Shown here in pieces: positions 1-8,580 of a stretch of 64,000 nt of DNA. The notes under the pieces are model-generated. The model did no database searches. It saw nothing but the letters and a program-made list of their open reading frames with translations, and was not told the origin of the DNA. This stretch comes from Lacrimispora amygdalina (GTDB lineage Bacteria > Bacillota > Clostridia > Lachnospirales > Lachnospiraceae): positions 1 to 64,000 of the forward strand of contig NZ_OAOF01000013.1 in the NCBI RefSeq assembly GCF_900205965.1. The letters are read 5' to 3'. The position numbers and the translations under genes are program-made. How positions within the stretch are numbered: the stretch's first letter is position 1; every line of letters begins with the position of its first letter.

Positions 1-372
1 CTCCTTTGAACCCGCTATTTGTCGGAATATCAAAAGGTGTATTAAAGTTGCCCTTTTTTACCTAAATAGAAAAATTAATTTTTTTTCCATTCACTATTGA
101 CATTTCTTAGCTGGACTTAATATATTTGTTATGAATATAATACATGAATCATAGAGTATTATTTCTTAACTTCATTTTTTTAATCTATTTTTATTAATTT
201 ATCGCATCGTTGGGCATATATTTATAAGCTTTGATAAATCAGATCGATATGGCAAAAGATAATTCACCGGGAAGATAAACAGAATACAAATCAAATTCCT
301 TTACTTACTGCACAATATAAAAATAGGACTCCCGAAGACCGGAAATCCAAATTAACACTAGCTTTTCTTAAA
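1..372 (-). other. Intergenic leader of a gene outside the window
   Basis: No gene is seen in this AT-rich stretch. Positions 1-7 read AAAGGAG on the minus strand, a good ribosome binding site, so a minus-strand gene probably starts just left of the window and this is its upstream region. That is inference, since the start codon is not visible. Confidence 0.4.
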
Positions 373-445
373 AGCGCGAGACGGGACTCGAACCCGCGAC
401 CCCGACCTTGGCAAGGTCGTACTCCACCAACTGAGCCACTCGCGC
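373..445 (-). tRNA. tRNA-Gly (GCC)
   Basis: A 73-nt cloverleaf: acceptor stem GCGCGAG/CTCGCGC, T-loop GGTTCGAGTCC, anticodon stem CGACC/GGTCG around loop TTGCCAA, giving anticodon GCC. The discriminator base is U, as expected for glycine. No CCA is encoded. Confidence 0.95.
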
Positions 446-471
446 ATATATGTTTGTTTCACAACACTGGC

Positions 472-500
472 ATTATACCATATGCGGGACAAATTTGCAA
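472..500 (-). promoter_or_regulatory. Promoter of tRNA-Gly
   Basis: Minus strand TTGCAA (495-500), 17-base spacer, TATAAT (472-477), placed 27 bases before the tRNA. Confidence 0.7.
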
Positions 501-711
501 TAGATTTTTATTTTTTTTTATTACAGAAATAATATATAACAAATGTGCTTTTCTAATAATTTGGAAACTTTATCCAATACTGTTTCTTGATTAATCACTG
601 GTAAAATCACCCATTATTCCTTATTATTTTCCTAATATTATTAATTTAAAAGTGCTTTTATTTTATAATCTTAATTCATAACTTAATATATCCAATTATT
701 CTGATTTTTCA
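501..711. other. AT-rich intergenic region
   Basis: Between the tRNA-Gly promoter and the tetR promoter I see only AT-rich sequence with no ORF, hairpin terminator or repeat that stands out. Confidence 0.5.
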
Positions 712-764
712 TTGACACCATTCTGACGGTTCCGTATAATGCAAGAAATTGGTCATCTGACCAA
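712..764 (+). promoter_or_regulatory. Consensus promoter plus palindromic operator for the TetR/ABC operon
   Basis: Perfect TTGACA (712-717), 17-base spacer, TATAAT (735-740). A 16-base palindrome TTGGTCATCTGACCAA lies at 749-764, covering the expected transcription start. A palindrome there is typical of an autorepressed TetR-family gene. The motif is seen; the assignment to the adjacent TetR is inferred. Confidence 0.75.
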
Positions 765-778
765 AAGGGGGACGTGAT

Positions 779-1372
779 ATGGGGCAAATTTTATCAACAG
801 AAGACCGAATTCTGGATGCAGCCCTTACAGTCATTCAGGAAAAAACCATCGGAGGCTTGAGAATCAGGCAGGTGGCAGAAAAAGCACATTTATTTCAATC
901 CAACATTCACTACTACTACAACAGTAAGAAAGAGCTTCTCCTTGCTGTTCAAAGAAAAGTCTTAAACCGTTACCGCGAAATCCGCCAGCAATCCATAAAC
1001 CAATCGGGAATTGGTCCGGAAGCGACCCTGGAAGATCATCTGGACATTTTTATAAAACAGAAGATTCACACGATTTTAATAGAAGATAAATACGATGTTG
1101 CTGAGCTGGATTTTTGGAATCAGTCCCGTCTGGATCCTGACATGCATCAGGAATTCTGCCGTTCCTATCAAAACTGGAGGAGCGAAATACGGGAAATCAC
1201 AGAAAAATTTGCACCTGATATGCCTTTGGCAAAACAGAATCTGGTTGCCGGAATCGCCGTCTCATTACTGGAGGGAGCCACGGTTCAGTTTCTGGTTGAC
1301 AAAGAAGCATTTGATTTAGATTCATATTTTGCCTATTGCAAATCAATCCTGATCCGGGAGATCAGAGGCTAG
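779..1372 (+). CDS. TetR/AcrR family transcriptional regulator
   Basis: 197 aa, the usual TetR length. The N-terminal third (about residues 8-55) carries the helix-turn-helix, with the recognition region around SNIHYYYNSKKELL, a typical TetR ending. The rest is a divergent helical ligand/dimer domain. ATG at 779 follows AAAGGGGG. It is first in an operon with a BMP-type importer (9 bases to the next start), so it probably senses the imported compound and represses its own promoter at 749-764. The ligand is unknown. Confidence 0.9.
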   Translation: MGQILSTEDRILDAALTVIQEKTIGGLRIRQVAEKAHLFQSNIHYYYNSKKELLLAVQRKVLNRYREIRQQSINQSGIGPEATLEDHLDIFIKQKIHTILIEDKYDVAELDFWNQSRLDPDMHQEFCRSYQNWRSEIREITEKFAPDMPLAKQNLVAGIAVSLLEGATVQFLVDKEAFDLDSYFAYCKSILIREIRG

Positions 1373-1381
1373 GAGGAACCA

Positions 1382-2896
1382 ATGAAGGAATTGCTGAGAA
1401 TGGAGAACATCACCAAGCAGTTTGGGGATGTATATGCCAACCGCAATATCAACCTCTCTGTGAGAGAAGGAGAAGTACATACTCTGCTGGGGGAGAACGG
1501 TGCTGGAAAGAGCACATTGATGAATATTCTCATCGGCTTATACCAGCCCACTACAGGAACCATTTTTCTCCGTGGAGAAAAAGTAAAAATTGATACTCCA
1601 AAGGCGGCAGTAAAGATGGGAATTGGCATGGTTCACCAGCATTTTATGCTTGTGGAGGCCATGACCGTACTGGAAAACATTATTCTTGGAACCCGGAAGG
1701 ATTCCTCTGTTTTCATAAAAAAGGACCAGGTCAGAAAAGAAATTCTGGCACTTTCAGAAAAATACGGTCTTGATGTGGAGCTGGACAAGCTGATTACCGA
1801 AATTTCTGTTGGTGCCCAGCAAAGAGTGGAAATTTTAAAAGCCTTATACCGGGGAGCGGAGCTTCTTATTCTGGATGAACCCACAGCGGCTCTTACCGAC
1901 ATGGAGGCAGAAGGGCTTTTTTCCATTATCCGCAAGCTGACCGGAGAACAGAAATCCGTGATCTTTATCTCCCACAAAATGAGAGAGGTTCTTTCCGTCA
2001 GTGACCGGATTACGATTCTGCGGGCTGGGGAAACTGTCACCACATTAAATAAAGAAGATACCGACGGCACCCAGCTGGCCAATTTAATGATCGGTAGAGA
2101 AATGGTGCCAAGTAATTATAAAAAAGTCACATCTCCCGGAGATGAGGTCTTAAGCTTTCAGCAGATCAGTTATCAGAAGCAGCAGAAACACAGCGGCTTA
2201 AACGATGTCAGCCTGACCGTCCGGAAGGGTGAAATCCTGGGCATTGCCGGAGTGGACGGGAACGGACAGTCACAGCTGGCGCAGCTGGCTGCAGGAATTA
2301 TTGCACCGGATGAAGGAAACGTGTTATTAAAGGCCTCCCGCATCTCCCGCTTTGCACCCAATGGATTCATTCTCAACCATGTCTCTCATGTCCCGGAAGA
2401 CCGCAATAAAATGGGACTCATCGGCAATATGACTGTCAGGGAAAATCTGGTTTTAAAAGCAACAGAAGAGGACCGTTTTTCCTATGGACACGGAGCTCTT
2501 TTAAAGAATAAAGCCATTACAAAATTTGCTCTTGAGATGAAGGAAAAAAATGATATCCGCTGTGCTTCCATCGAGCAGGAGGTGCGTAACCTCTCCGGAG
2601 GGAATCAGCAGAAAATTATACTGGCAAGAGAAATGGAGAACGATCCCGAGCTCTTAATCGCAGTTCATCCCACCAGAGGACTGGATATCGGTGCCGCCCG
2701 TTATGTGCATGATACCATGGCCTCTGCCAGAGATAATGGCTGTGCAATTCTCTTAATCAGTGCAGATTTTGATGAAATACTCAATCTGTCCGACCGGATT
2801 CTGGTTATGTTTGAGGGACAGGTCATGGGAACCTATTCAGGTGTCAATCCGCCCATCGAACAAATCTCACTTGCAATGGCAGGAAAGGGGAATTAG
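1382..2896 (+). CDS. BMP-type sugar/nucleoside ABC importer, tandem ATPase subunit
   Basis: 504 aa with two ABC domains, as in the RbsA/NupO/YufO family. Domain 1 is canonical: Walker A GENGAGKS (37-44), signature ISVGAQQR, Walker B LLILDEPT. Domain 2 is degenerate as usual for the family: GVDGNGQS replaces Walker A, NLSGGNQQK is the signature, and AVHPTRGLD replaces the Walker B/D-loop. It energises uptake through the next two permeases (3 bases to the first). Family members import nucleosides or purines; the substrate here cannot be read from the sequence. Confidence 0.92.
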   Translation: MKELLRMENITKQFGDVYANRNINLSVREGEVHTLLGENGAGKSTLMNILIGLYQPTTGTIFLRGEKVKIDTPKAAVKMGIGMVHQHFMLVEAMTVLENIILGTRKDSSVFIKKDQVRKEILALSEKYGLDVELDKLITEISVGAQQRVEILKALYRGAELLILDEPTAALTDMEAEGLFSIIRKLTGEQKSVIFISHKMREVLSVSDRITILRAGETVTTLNKEDTDGTQLANLMIGREMVPSNYKKVTSPGDEVLSFQQISYQKQQKHSGLNDVSLTVRKGEILGIAGVDGNGQSQLAQLAAGIIAPDEGNVLLKASRISRFAPNGFILNHVSHVPEDRNKMGLIGNMTVRENLVLKATEEDRFSYGHGALLKNKAITKFALEMKEKNDIRCASIEQEVRNLSGGNQQKIILAREMENDPELLIAVHPTRGLDIGAARYVHDTMASARDNGCAILLISADFDEILNLSDRILVMFEGQVMGTYSGVNPPIEQISLAMAGKGN

Positions 2897-2899
2897 GAC

Positions 2900-3961
2900 A
2901 TGAAGCAGAAAGAAAATTTAATGAAAGTCATCGTGCCCGTATTATCCATTCTGGTGGCATTCATCATTGGAGGAATTATTATTATCTGCCTGGGTAAGAA
3001 CCCCTTTCAGGCATATGGATTTTTGTTTTCCGGGGCATTCGGAAGCAGCAGAAAGATCGCTCAGACCCTTGTGATCGCCTGTCCCCTGATCTTTACCGGA
3101 CTGACCGCTGCCTTCTCTTATAAATGCGGTGTGTTCAATCTTGGCGGGGAAGGCCAGTTTGTTATGGGCGCTGTTGCAAGCATCTTTTTTGTGACAAAAT
3201 CAGGTATAGAAGGGTTAGCAGGAATACTGTTAAGCCTCCTGATCGGAGCAGCAGCCGGAGCATTATGGGGTGCCATTCCCGGAATTTTAAAAATAACAAG
3301 AGGCTTAAATGAAATGATTGTCAGCATCATGCTGAACTATGCAGCAACTCTCTTTATGGGTTACGTTTATACCACACTTCTGCGTGATGGAAGCGTACCC
3401 CAGACCTTTGCTATTCCCGCCAGCACCAAACTCTCAGTAATATCAAAAAGCTTTCCTGTTCACTGGGGCGTCTGGATCGCATTGTTTCTTGCATTTGCAG
3501 GCTACTATTTTCTTTTTTATACCTCAAAGGGATTTAAGCTAAGGGCAGTGGGATTAAATTCGACTGCAGCATTTTTTAACGGCTTCCCTGTTAACCGGTA
3601 TGTACTCTTCTCCTTTATCGCCTCCGGAGCGGTGGCTGGACTTGGCGGAAGCGTGGAACTTCACGGCAAACAGTTAAGGCTGATGAGCGGATTTGGTCAG
3701 GGCTTCGGCTTTGACGGTGTGGCAATCGCACTGATCGCACAGCTTAATCCCATCGGAACAGCCGCTGTGGCATTCATTTTCGCCATACTGAGAAAAGGAG
3801 CAAGCACCTTACAGACCGGCATGCAGATTCCCACCGCAGTGGTTGATATTATTCAGGCACTGGTCATTATATTTGCGGTGGCCGGCACTGCACTTTTAAA
3901 GCTTCCTGCAATCAGACAATACATAAACAGCCACATGGGGAAAAAGGAGGTCACTAACTGA
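2900..3961 (+). CDS. ABC importer permease (BPD_transp_2, NupP/YufP-like)
   Basis: 353 aa with about eight to ten hydrophobic segments, beginning with a strong membrane helix at roughly residues 10-32. It has the family landmark NLGGEGQF near residue 80 and the EAA-like GLNSTAAFFNGFPVNRY region. Its stop (TGA) shares a base with the ATG of the next permease, so the two are translationally coupled. The pair forms the transmembrane channel of the BMP-type importer. Confidence 0.9.
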   Translation: MKQKENLMKVIVPVLSILVAFIIGGIIIICLGKNPFQAYGFLFSGAFGSSRKIAQTLVIACPLIFTGLTAAFSYKCGVFNLGGEGQFVMGAVASIFFVTKSGIEGLAGILLSLLIGAAAGALWGAIPGILKITRGLNEMIVSIMLNYAATLFMGYVYTTLLRDGSVPQTFAIPASTKLSVISKSFPVHWGVWIALFLAFAGYYFLFYTSKGFKLRAVGLNSTAAFFNGFPVNRYVLFSFIASGAVAGLGGSVELHGKQLRLMSGFGQGFGFDGVAIALIAQLNPIGTAAVAFIFAILRKGASTLQTGMQIPTAVVDIIQALVIIFAVAGTALLKLPAIRQYINSHMGKKEVTN

Positions 3962-4902
3962 TGGATGCATTTTTAAACATGAATTTTCTTACAGAGCTTT
4001 TGCTTTCCACCATTCGCATGGCTACTCCCATCCTGTTTGTTGCTCTGGCTGAAACCTACTCGGAACGGGCCGGTTTAGTCAACATCGGTCTTGACGGCAT
4101 CATGTCCTTTGGTGCATTAATCGGGTTTCTGATTGGTTATCGCAGCGGTAGCCCTATGGTCGGTATCCTTGCCGGCGCCCTGTCAGGAATTGCCATTAAT
4201 ATGATTTATGCGTTCTGCACCATCCGCTTATGCGCGCCTCAGATCGTATACGGCATGGCAATAAATATCTTTGCACCGGCACTGGCTTCCTTTATTTACC
4301 GCCTTTCCTTTTCCGATACCTCCACACTCATTCAGGGCGTATCCATGAAGGCACTTCCCATTCCGGTTCTAAGCAGGATACCTTTTCTTGGTCCTTTGTT
4401 CTTTAACCACATTCCTCTGGTGTATGCCGCATATCTTCTGGTGCCTGTGACAACTGTTTTCTTCAGCCGGACAAAGGCCGGACTTAACTTTAAAGCCGTA
4501 GGAGAATTTCCAAAAGCTGCAGAGACACTTGGAATCAATGTGGTGCTTCAGAAATACCTGGCCTGCGTTATCTGCGGCGCACTTGCAGGGATCGGCGGTG
4601 CGTATTTAACCATCTGCTACACCAGTACATACTCCGAAGGAATCGTTGCAGGCCGTGGTTTTATCGCCCTGTCAGCTGTTATATTCGGACGATGGATGCC
4701 TTCCGGAGTCCTGTTAGCCTGCCTGCTTTTTGGTTTCTGTGATGCACTGCAGATCCGGTTACAGCTTTTAAGTCCATCTACGCCCTACCAGTTACTCCAG
4801 ATGATTCCTTATCTGTGCACCCTGTTTGTTCTTGCATTTTTCGGAATCCGAAAAAGCGGTCCGAAGGCAAACGGCCAGCCCTATTACAGGGAAGAGCGCT
4901 GA
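3961..4902 (+). CDS. ABC importer permease (BPD_transp_2, NupQ/YufQ-like)
   Basis: 313 aa and highly hydrophobic. The motif ERAGLVNIGLDGIMSFGA near residues 35-52 is the signature of the second permease in BMP-type systems, and the EAA-like loop is around NFKAVGEFPKAAETLGINV. The ATG at 3961 overlaps the previous stop. It partners the 2900-3961 permease. Confidence 0.9.
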   Translation: MDAFLNMNFLTELLLSTIRMATPILFVALAETYSERAGLVNIGLDGIMSFGALIGFLIGYRSGSPMVGILAGALSGIAINMIYAFCTIRLCAPQIVYGMAINIFAPALASFIYRLSFSDTSTLIQGVSMKALPIPVLSRIPFLGPLFFNHIPLVYAAYLLVPVTTVFFSRTKAGLNFKAVGEFPKAAETLGINVVLQKYLACVICGALAGIGGAYLTICYTSTYSEGIVAGRGFIALSAVIFGRWMPSGVLLACLLFGFCDALQIRLQLLSPSTPYQLLQMIPYLCTLFVLAFFGIRKSGPKANGQPYYREER

Positions 4903-4962
4903 TGATAATTCCAGGATAGCCCTGCGAATATATATCTTTTCAAACATAAAAGGAGGATTATT

Positions 4963-6036
4963 ATGAAAAAGACTATGAAAACAGCTTCACTTATCATGGC
5001 CGCAGTTCTTACCGCCATGAGTCTTGCCGCATGCGGCGGCAAAGCTGCCTCAGAGAAGACAGAATCTTCTGCAGCAGAAACAGCCAAAACAGAAACTACC
5101 GCAGCAGAGACTGCAAAAGAAGGTGACACACAGGCGGCCGCTGATACTAAAGCCGGCGGCTTTAAGGTAGCCATGGTCCTGGACTCTTCTGTTTCTGACG
5201 GAGGCTGGGGAGCAAGCTGCTATCAGGCTATGGTAAATGCAGCAAAAGACAGCGGCTGGGAAACAGTGTATACCGACAACGTTGCTACTGCAGATTATGC
5301 CACTGTTATGACAGACTACGCAGAACTGGGCTATAACCTGATCTTCGCTCCTGGTAATCAGTATACCGATGCAGTAAAGCAGGTAGCAGAGGAATATCCG
5401 GAAATCAATTTTGCTCTGTTAAATGGTACCGTTGAAACAGAAAACATTACCTCCATTCTCCCTGATGCAAAGCAGATCGGCTACATGGCAGGCGCTCTTG
5501 CCGGTCTCATGAGCAAGACAAACAACATCGGATTTATCGGCGGTATGGAGCTGGATACCACCAAAGCAAAGCTGGAATGTTATGAAAAAGCTGCTAAAAA
5601 GGTAAATCCTGATATTAAAGTTTCTTCTGCTTATGCCGGATCTTTCAGCGATACTGCCAAGGGCAAGGAGATTGCTTCCTCCATGGTCTCCACCTATGAC
5701 GTTGATGTAATGTTTGGTGATGCCTCTGCAGTTGATACAGGTGCACGGGAAGCTCTGAGTGGTTTAGAAGGCAGATACGATATCGGTCAGCCCGGAGACT
5801 TAGGTTCTGCAGATGATAAGATCATCATCTGCTCTGTGGTAACAGACAATGCAGCTTTATTAAAGGCATGTATGAAGGATGTGGAAGCAGATACCTTTGG
5901 CGGCCAGACAATTTACGGAGATTTAGGCAATGGCTGCTTAAGCATAGGAACATTCTCAAATGCAGTTCCTGAGGACATTCAGACACAATATAAAGAAATT
6001 GTAGGCCAGATTCAGGCAGGAACTTTTATCCAGTAA
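4963..6036 (+). CDS. BMP-family substrate-binding lipoprotein
   Basis: 357 aa. A lipoprotein signal ends at the lipobox LAAC (Cys near residue 24), followed by a long Ala/Glu/Thr linker (to about residue 62) that tethers the domain to the membrane. The mature domain starts KVAMVLDSSVSDGGWGASCYQAM, the BMP/Med family opening (known: nucleoside- or purine-binding). It has a good site (AGGAGG) and is the last gene of the operon, 60 bases after the permease. In many relatives it comes first. Confidence 0.9.
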   Translation: MKKTMKTASLIMAAVLTAMSLAACGGKAASEKTESSAAETAKTETTAAETAKEGDTQAAADTKAGGFKVAMVLDSSVSDGGWGASCYQAMVNAAKDSGWETVYTDNVATADYATVMTDYAELGYNLIFAPGNQYTDAVKQVAEEYPEINFALLNGTVETENITSILPDAKQIGYMAGALAGLMSKTNNIGFIGGMELDTTKAKLECYEKAAKKVNPDIKVSSAYAGSFSDTAKGKEIASSMVSTYDVDVMFGDASAVDTGAREALSGLEGRYDIGQPGDLGSADDKIIICSVVTDNAALLKACMKDVEADTFGGQTIYGDLGNGCLSIGTFSNAVPEDIQTQYKEIVGQIQAGTFIQ

Positions 6037-6040
6037 TTAT

Positions 6041-6092
6041 AAAGCCCCACGCATTCAGTATGGATCAACATACTGGAGGCATGGGGCTTTTC
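6041..6092 (+). terminator. Intrinsic terminator of the BMP operon
   Basis: Arms AAAGCCCCACGC / GCATGGGGCTTT enclose a second stem CAGTATG/CATACTG. It ends in a short T run, 5 bases after the stop codon. Confidence 0.85.
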
Positions 6093-6170
6093 CCTGTCTG
6101 TAAAACGGGGATCTTTCAAACGATACATAATGAACGGAATTGGGGAATCCTGATTTAATGGTGCTGTCTA

Positions 6171-6779
6171 TTATTTTGTCAGTGCAAAGGATTCAAAGAA
6201 CTTATCAATCTCCGGTGTTCTTTCTCCAGTTGCTGAAACCGCCTGGAGCTGGTAAATACGATCTCCGGCAATGTAAACTCTGTGATAGAAGGTAATAGTA
6301 TCAGAACCTGACGGAACACTGTACTTTAATTCTTTTCCCATATACTCACCAAGAGTAATATCCTTGCTGTCTTCAATGGTATAGGGAATATTGGAAACGG
6401 CGCCCTGCAGCATGGCTGCGGGATCTGCATTACCGCCCTCTGGTATATCACTGTACATCACATTATAAAGAGCATCCTCCTGCTCAAGCATATAGGAATA
6501 CAGGTCTATAGCAGTTCCTTCAGAAGAAGCGGACTGCTTCATCTCTTTCGGTGTTCCCGGATAGCTGGCTGTAAACATACCATTGGGATCTTCAAACGGT
6601 GTGAATGCATCTTCTGCATCTGCGACAGTGCTCTCATCTGCTGCCTTACTTTCTTCTGCTGTTGTCTGTGATTCTGCTGCTGTTGTGTCTGCTGCTGAGC
6701 TCTCAGCCTTTTTACTGCAGCCTGCAAGTGCAGCAATCAGTAAGCAAGCCAGTAAAATACTATAAATTCTCTTTTTCAT
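6171..6779 (-). CDS. Secreted lipoprotein of unknown function
   Basis: 202 aa. Signal peptide with lipobox LAGC (Cys near residue 21), then a Ser/Ala/Glu/Thr linker to about residue 60, then a compact domain starting FTPFEDPNGMFTASYPGTPKEM and ending RIYQLQAVSATGERTPEIDKFFESFALT. This start-and-end pattern occurs in a widespread extracytoplasmic family of unknown role. It is a single gene with its own promoter (6846-6874). No catalytic motif is visible. Confidence 0.8.
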   Translation of the reverse strand: MKKRIYSILLACLLIAALAGCSKKAESSAADTTAAESQTTAEESKAADESTVADAEDAFTPFEDPNGMFTASYPGTPKEMKQSASSEGTAIDLYSYMLEQEDALYNVMYSDIPEGGNADPAAMLQGAVSNIPYTIEDSKDITLGEYMGKELKYSVPSGSDTITFYHRVYIAGDRIYQLQAVSATGERTPEIDKFFESFALTK

Positions 6780-6845
6780 AATCTCTCCTTGTCAATTGTT
6801 ATTGGCAATTCCCCTGCTTTTATATGTAAAATCGAAAGCAGTAAG

Positions 6846-6878
6846 ATTATAACACAGAACTTGTATAGTAACAAGTTT
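6846..6878 (-). promoter_or_regulatory. Promoter of the lipoprotein gene with an overlapping inverted repeat
   Basis: Minus strand TTGTTA (6869-6874), 17-base spacer, TATAAT (6846-6851). The inverted repeat AACTTGT...ACAAGTT at 6859-6878 covers the -35 element and may be an operator. The regulator is unknown. Confidence 0.65.
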
Positions 6879-6945
6879 TTTTATATATAATTATTATTTA
6901 ATATTTTGTAACTTTTTATCTGCACTGCCGGTGGACATTCCTTCT

Positions 6946-7044
6946 TTACTGTCTTCTATCAACCACAAACTCATGGGTGGGAACAGGAATATTACATTTC
7001 TTAGCTGCTCTTACTCCCAGACCATGAGCTACTGCGATCTTCAT
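6946..7044 (-). CDS. Small ORF (32 aa) downstream of the cyclase gene
   Basis: Too short for normal gene calling. ATG at 7044 is preceded by GGAAGGTG at a workable distance and the frame runs 32 codons to TAA. The product starts MKIAVAHGLGVRAAKKCNIP and ends with a basic tail. It begins 20 bases after the cyclase stop, on the same strand. It could be a genuine small protein of the cyclase operon or the remnant of a deleted gene. I do not recognise a family. Confidence 0.4.
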   Translation of the reverse strand: MKIAVAHGLGVRAAKKCNIPVPTHEFVVDRRQ

Positions 7045-7063
7045 ATTCATTCACCTTCCATCG

Positions 7064-7750
7064 TCAGGAAAACTCAGCGATTCCCTCAATGGCATAAGCA
7101 CGGATCGGACAGGAATCAAGTCCCTTGATCGGAATCGGTGTATAGGACATGAAGAAGGTATCCGTTGTCAGTTCCTCTAAATTCTTAAGCACTTCTAAAA
7201 ACACCACATCAACCTCCATTAAAACATCATGGAATGCAGAAACATCGGTGTTGTTGCTTTCAATGGAAACACCGTCTCCGAAGCCAACACATTTCACCTT
7301 TTTTTCTTTCAGCCACTCAGCTGTTTCACGGCAGATAAAAAGTCTCTTATCTTCCTCCGTGTTAGAAGCGGGAGTAAATGGAGGCAGCTTATACTGGGAA
7401 TCCAGAATTACGATATCACCTTCTTTGATACGGCTGCCACAGGCTTTCTCTAAATCCTCTCCCTTTATTTTACCGTTAGGCTCCATATGAGTAATATTTA
7501 CATAAATAGCACGTCCCATAAATGTACTGATGGGAAGGCCCTGTACATCCGTCCAGTTATCATTGTGATGATACGGACACTCAACATGAGTTCCTAAATG
7601 GCTGGTCAGATCCATGATGGTGTGAAAATCCGGGATCGGACCGCCAGTGTTAAAACGGAATAAATGACACCTTCTTGATTCTGCCGCCGGATCCAGCTGC
7701 TTTGTTAAATCAATCACTCTTAATCCATTGCCTAATTGAGATACGCTCAT
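7064..7750 (-). CDS. Cyclase family protein (kynurenine-formamidase fold)
   Basis: 228 aa from the ATG at 7750, chosen because AGGAGGAGG lies just upstream; the longer frame to 7828 would cross the operator. The zinc motif HLGTHVECPYHH (about residues 50-61) matches HxGTHxDxPxH of the cyclase/formamidase family, with Glu in place of the usual Asp. Family members hydrolyse amides or lactone-like substrates. It is divergent from a GntR regulator and near a sugar-acid reductase, so a role in opening or processing a sugar-acid derivative is plausible but inferred. Confidence 0.85.
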   Translation of the reverse strand: MSVSQLGNGLRVIDLTKQLDPAAESRRCHLFRFNTGGPIPDFHTIMDLTSHLGTHVECPYHHNDNWTDVQGLPISTFMGRAIYVNITHMEPNGKIKGEDLEKACGSRIKEGDIVILDSQYKLPPFTPASNTEEDKRLFICRETAEWLKEKKVKCVGFGDGVSIESNNTDVSAFHDVLMEVDVVFLEVLKNLEELTTDTFFMSYTPIPIKGLDSCPIRAYAIEGIAEFS

Positions 7751-7798
7751 TGTTTTCCTCCTCCTGTGAGATTGAATATTAATTGTCTTATTGCTGTT

Positions 7799-7867
7799 AT
7801 TATACCTGTATACCGGTATACCGGTCAATCTTTTTTTATTGACTTGTGAATTTTTCTGGGGTATGAT
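7799..7867. promoter_or_regulatory. Divergent promoters with a double GTATAC operator
   Basis: Minus: TTGACC (7823-7828), 18-base spacer, TATAAT (7799-7804), for the cyclase. Plus: TTGACT (7839-7844), 17-base spacer, TATGAT (7862-7867), for the GntR gene. Two GTATAC cores (7808-7813, 7816-7821) sit in the cyclase promoter spacer, and 7812-7825 is the perfect palindrome ACCGGTATACCGGT. GTATAC is a common core of FCD-type GntR operators. Confidence 0.75.
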
Positions 7868-7894
7868 AGGCTAAAATCACGAAAGGAGTTTTTC

Positions 7895-8542
7895 ATGAAC
7901 GATAGCGTTTCCCTGCAGTCACAGGCTTATAATATCATCAAAGAACAGATTTTATCCAAATCACTGGACTCAGATATTTTATATTCAGAGACCAGACTGG
8001 CAAGAGAGCTTGGAATTTCACGGACTCCTCTGCGGGAAGCACTTCAGTGTCTTTCCCAGGATGGCTACATCACCATCATCCCAAGCCGGGGCTTTAAGAT
8101 ACGCCGTCTGGATAAAGATACCATGCGCGAATCCATTGAAGTCCGCTGTGCAATCGAAGGTTTCTGCGTTCATCTGGCTGCCTCTTTAAGAGCAGACCAA
8201 CGGTTTCTGACACTTCTTAAGGATATGGAAGAGTCCCTGAAACGGCAGAAAGCCGCACTGAGTTCGGACAACTTTCCTGTCTCTTTTACGGAGGAGGACC
8301 ATCAGTTTCATATGCTTCTGGTCCATTTTGCCAGAAACAGTGAATTTGACCACTTGTTCCAGCGCCTTCTTTACATGATCCACCTGACTACAGCCAATGC
8401 CCTTACTGTTACAGGCCGGACACAGGCTACGTTAGAGGAGCACGAGAATTTTTATCATCATTTAAAAAATGGAAATACAGATCAGGCTTATCAGATTCTG
8501 ATTGCTCATCTCATGATGCCTCTTAGGATGAATTTAATCTGA
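7895..8542 (+). CDS. GntR family (FCD domain) transcriptional regulator
   Basis: 215 aa. N-terminal winged helix at about 8-72, with SETRLARELGISRTPLREAL as the GntR signature and SRGFKIRRL as the wing. The C-terminal FCD ligand domain has the expected metal/ligand positions: Asp/His in EEDHQFHM, His in LEEHENFYHHL and His in LIAHLMMP. GAAAGGAG precedes the ATG. It is divergent from the cyclase gene and convergent with dlgD, so it probably represses the local sugar-acid genes through the operator at 7808-7825. Confidence 0.92.
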   Translation: MNDSVSLQSQAYNIIKEQILSKSLDSDILYSETRLARELGISRTPLREALQCLSQDGYITIIPSRGFKIRRLDKDTMRESIEVRCAIEGFCVHLAASLRADQRFLTLLKDMEESLKRQKAALSSDNFPVSFTEEDHQFHMLLVHFARNSEFDHLFQRLLYMIHLTTANALTVTGRTQATLEEHENFYHHLKNGNTDQAYQILIAHLMMPLRMNLI

Positions 8543-8580
8543 CCCCCCCCCCGCTGCTAAACGGCTGCCAGATCTTCGTT

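Noticed and set aside
7801..7825. Three TATACC-like repeats as the start of a repeat array
   Set aside because: Only three short units occur and they fall in the divergent promoter, so an operator explains them better. No CRISPR-like array exists in the window.
8543..8552. C10 run between the GntR and dlgD stop codons as a phase-variation tract
   Set aside because: It lies after the GntR stop and outside any coding or promoter element, so slippage would have no evident effect. It could simply be a length-variable spacer.
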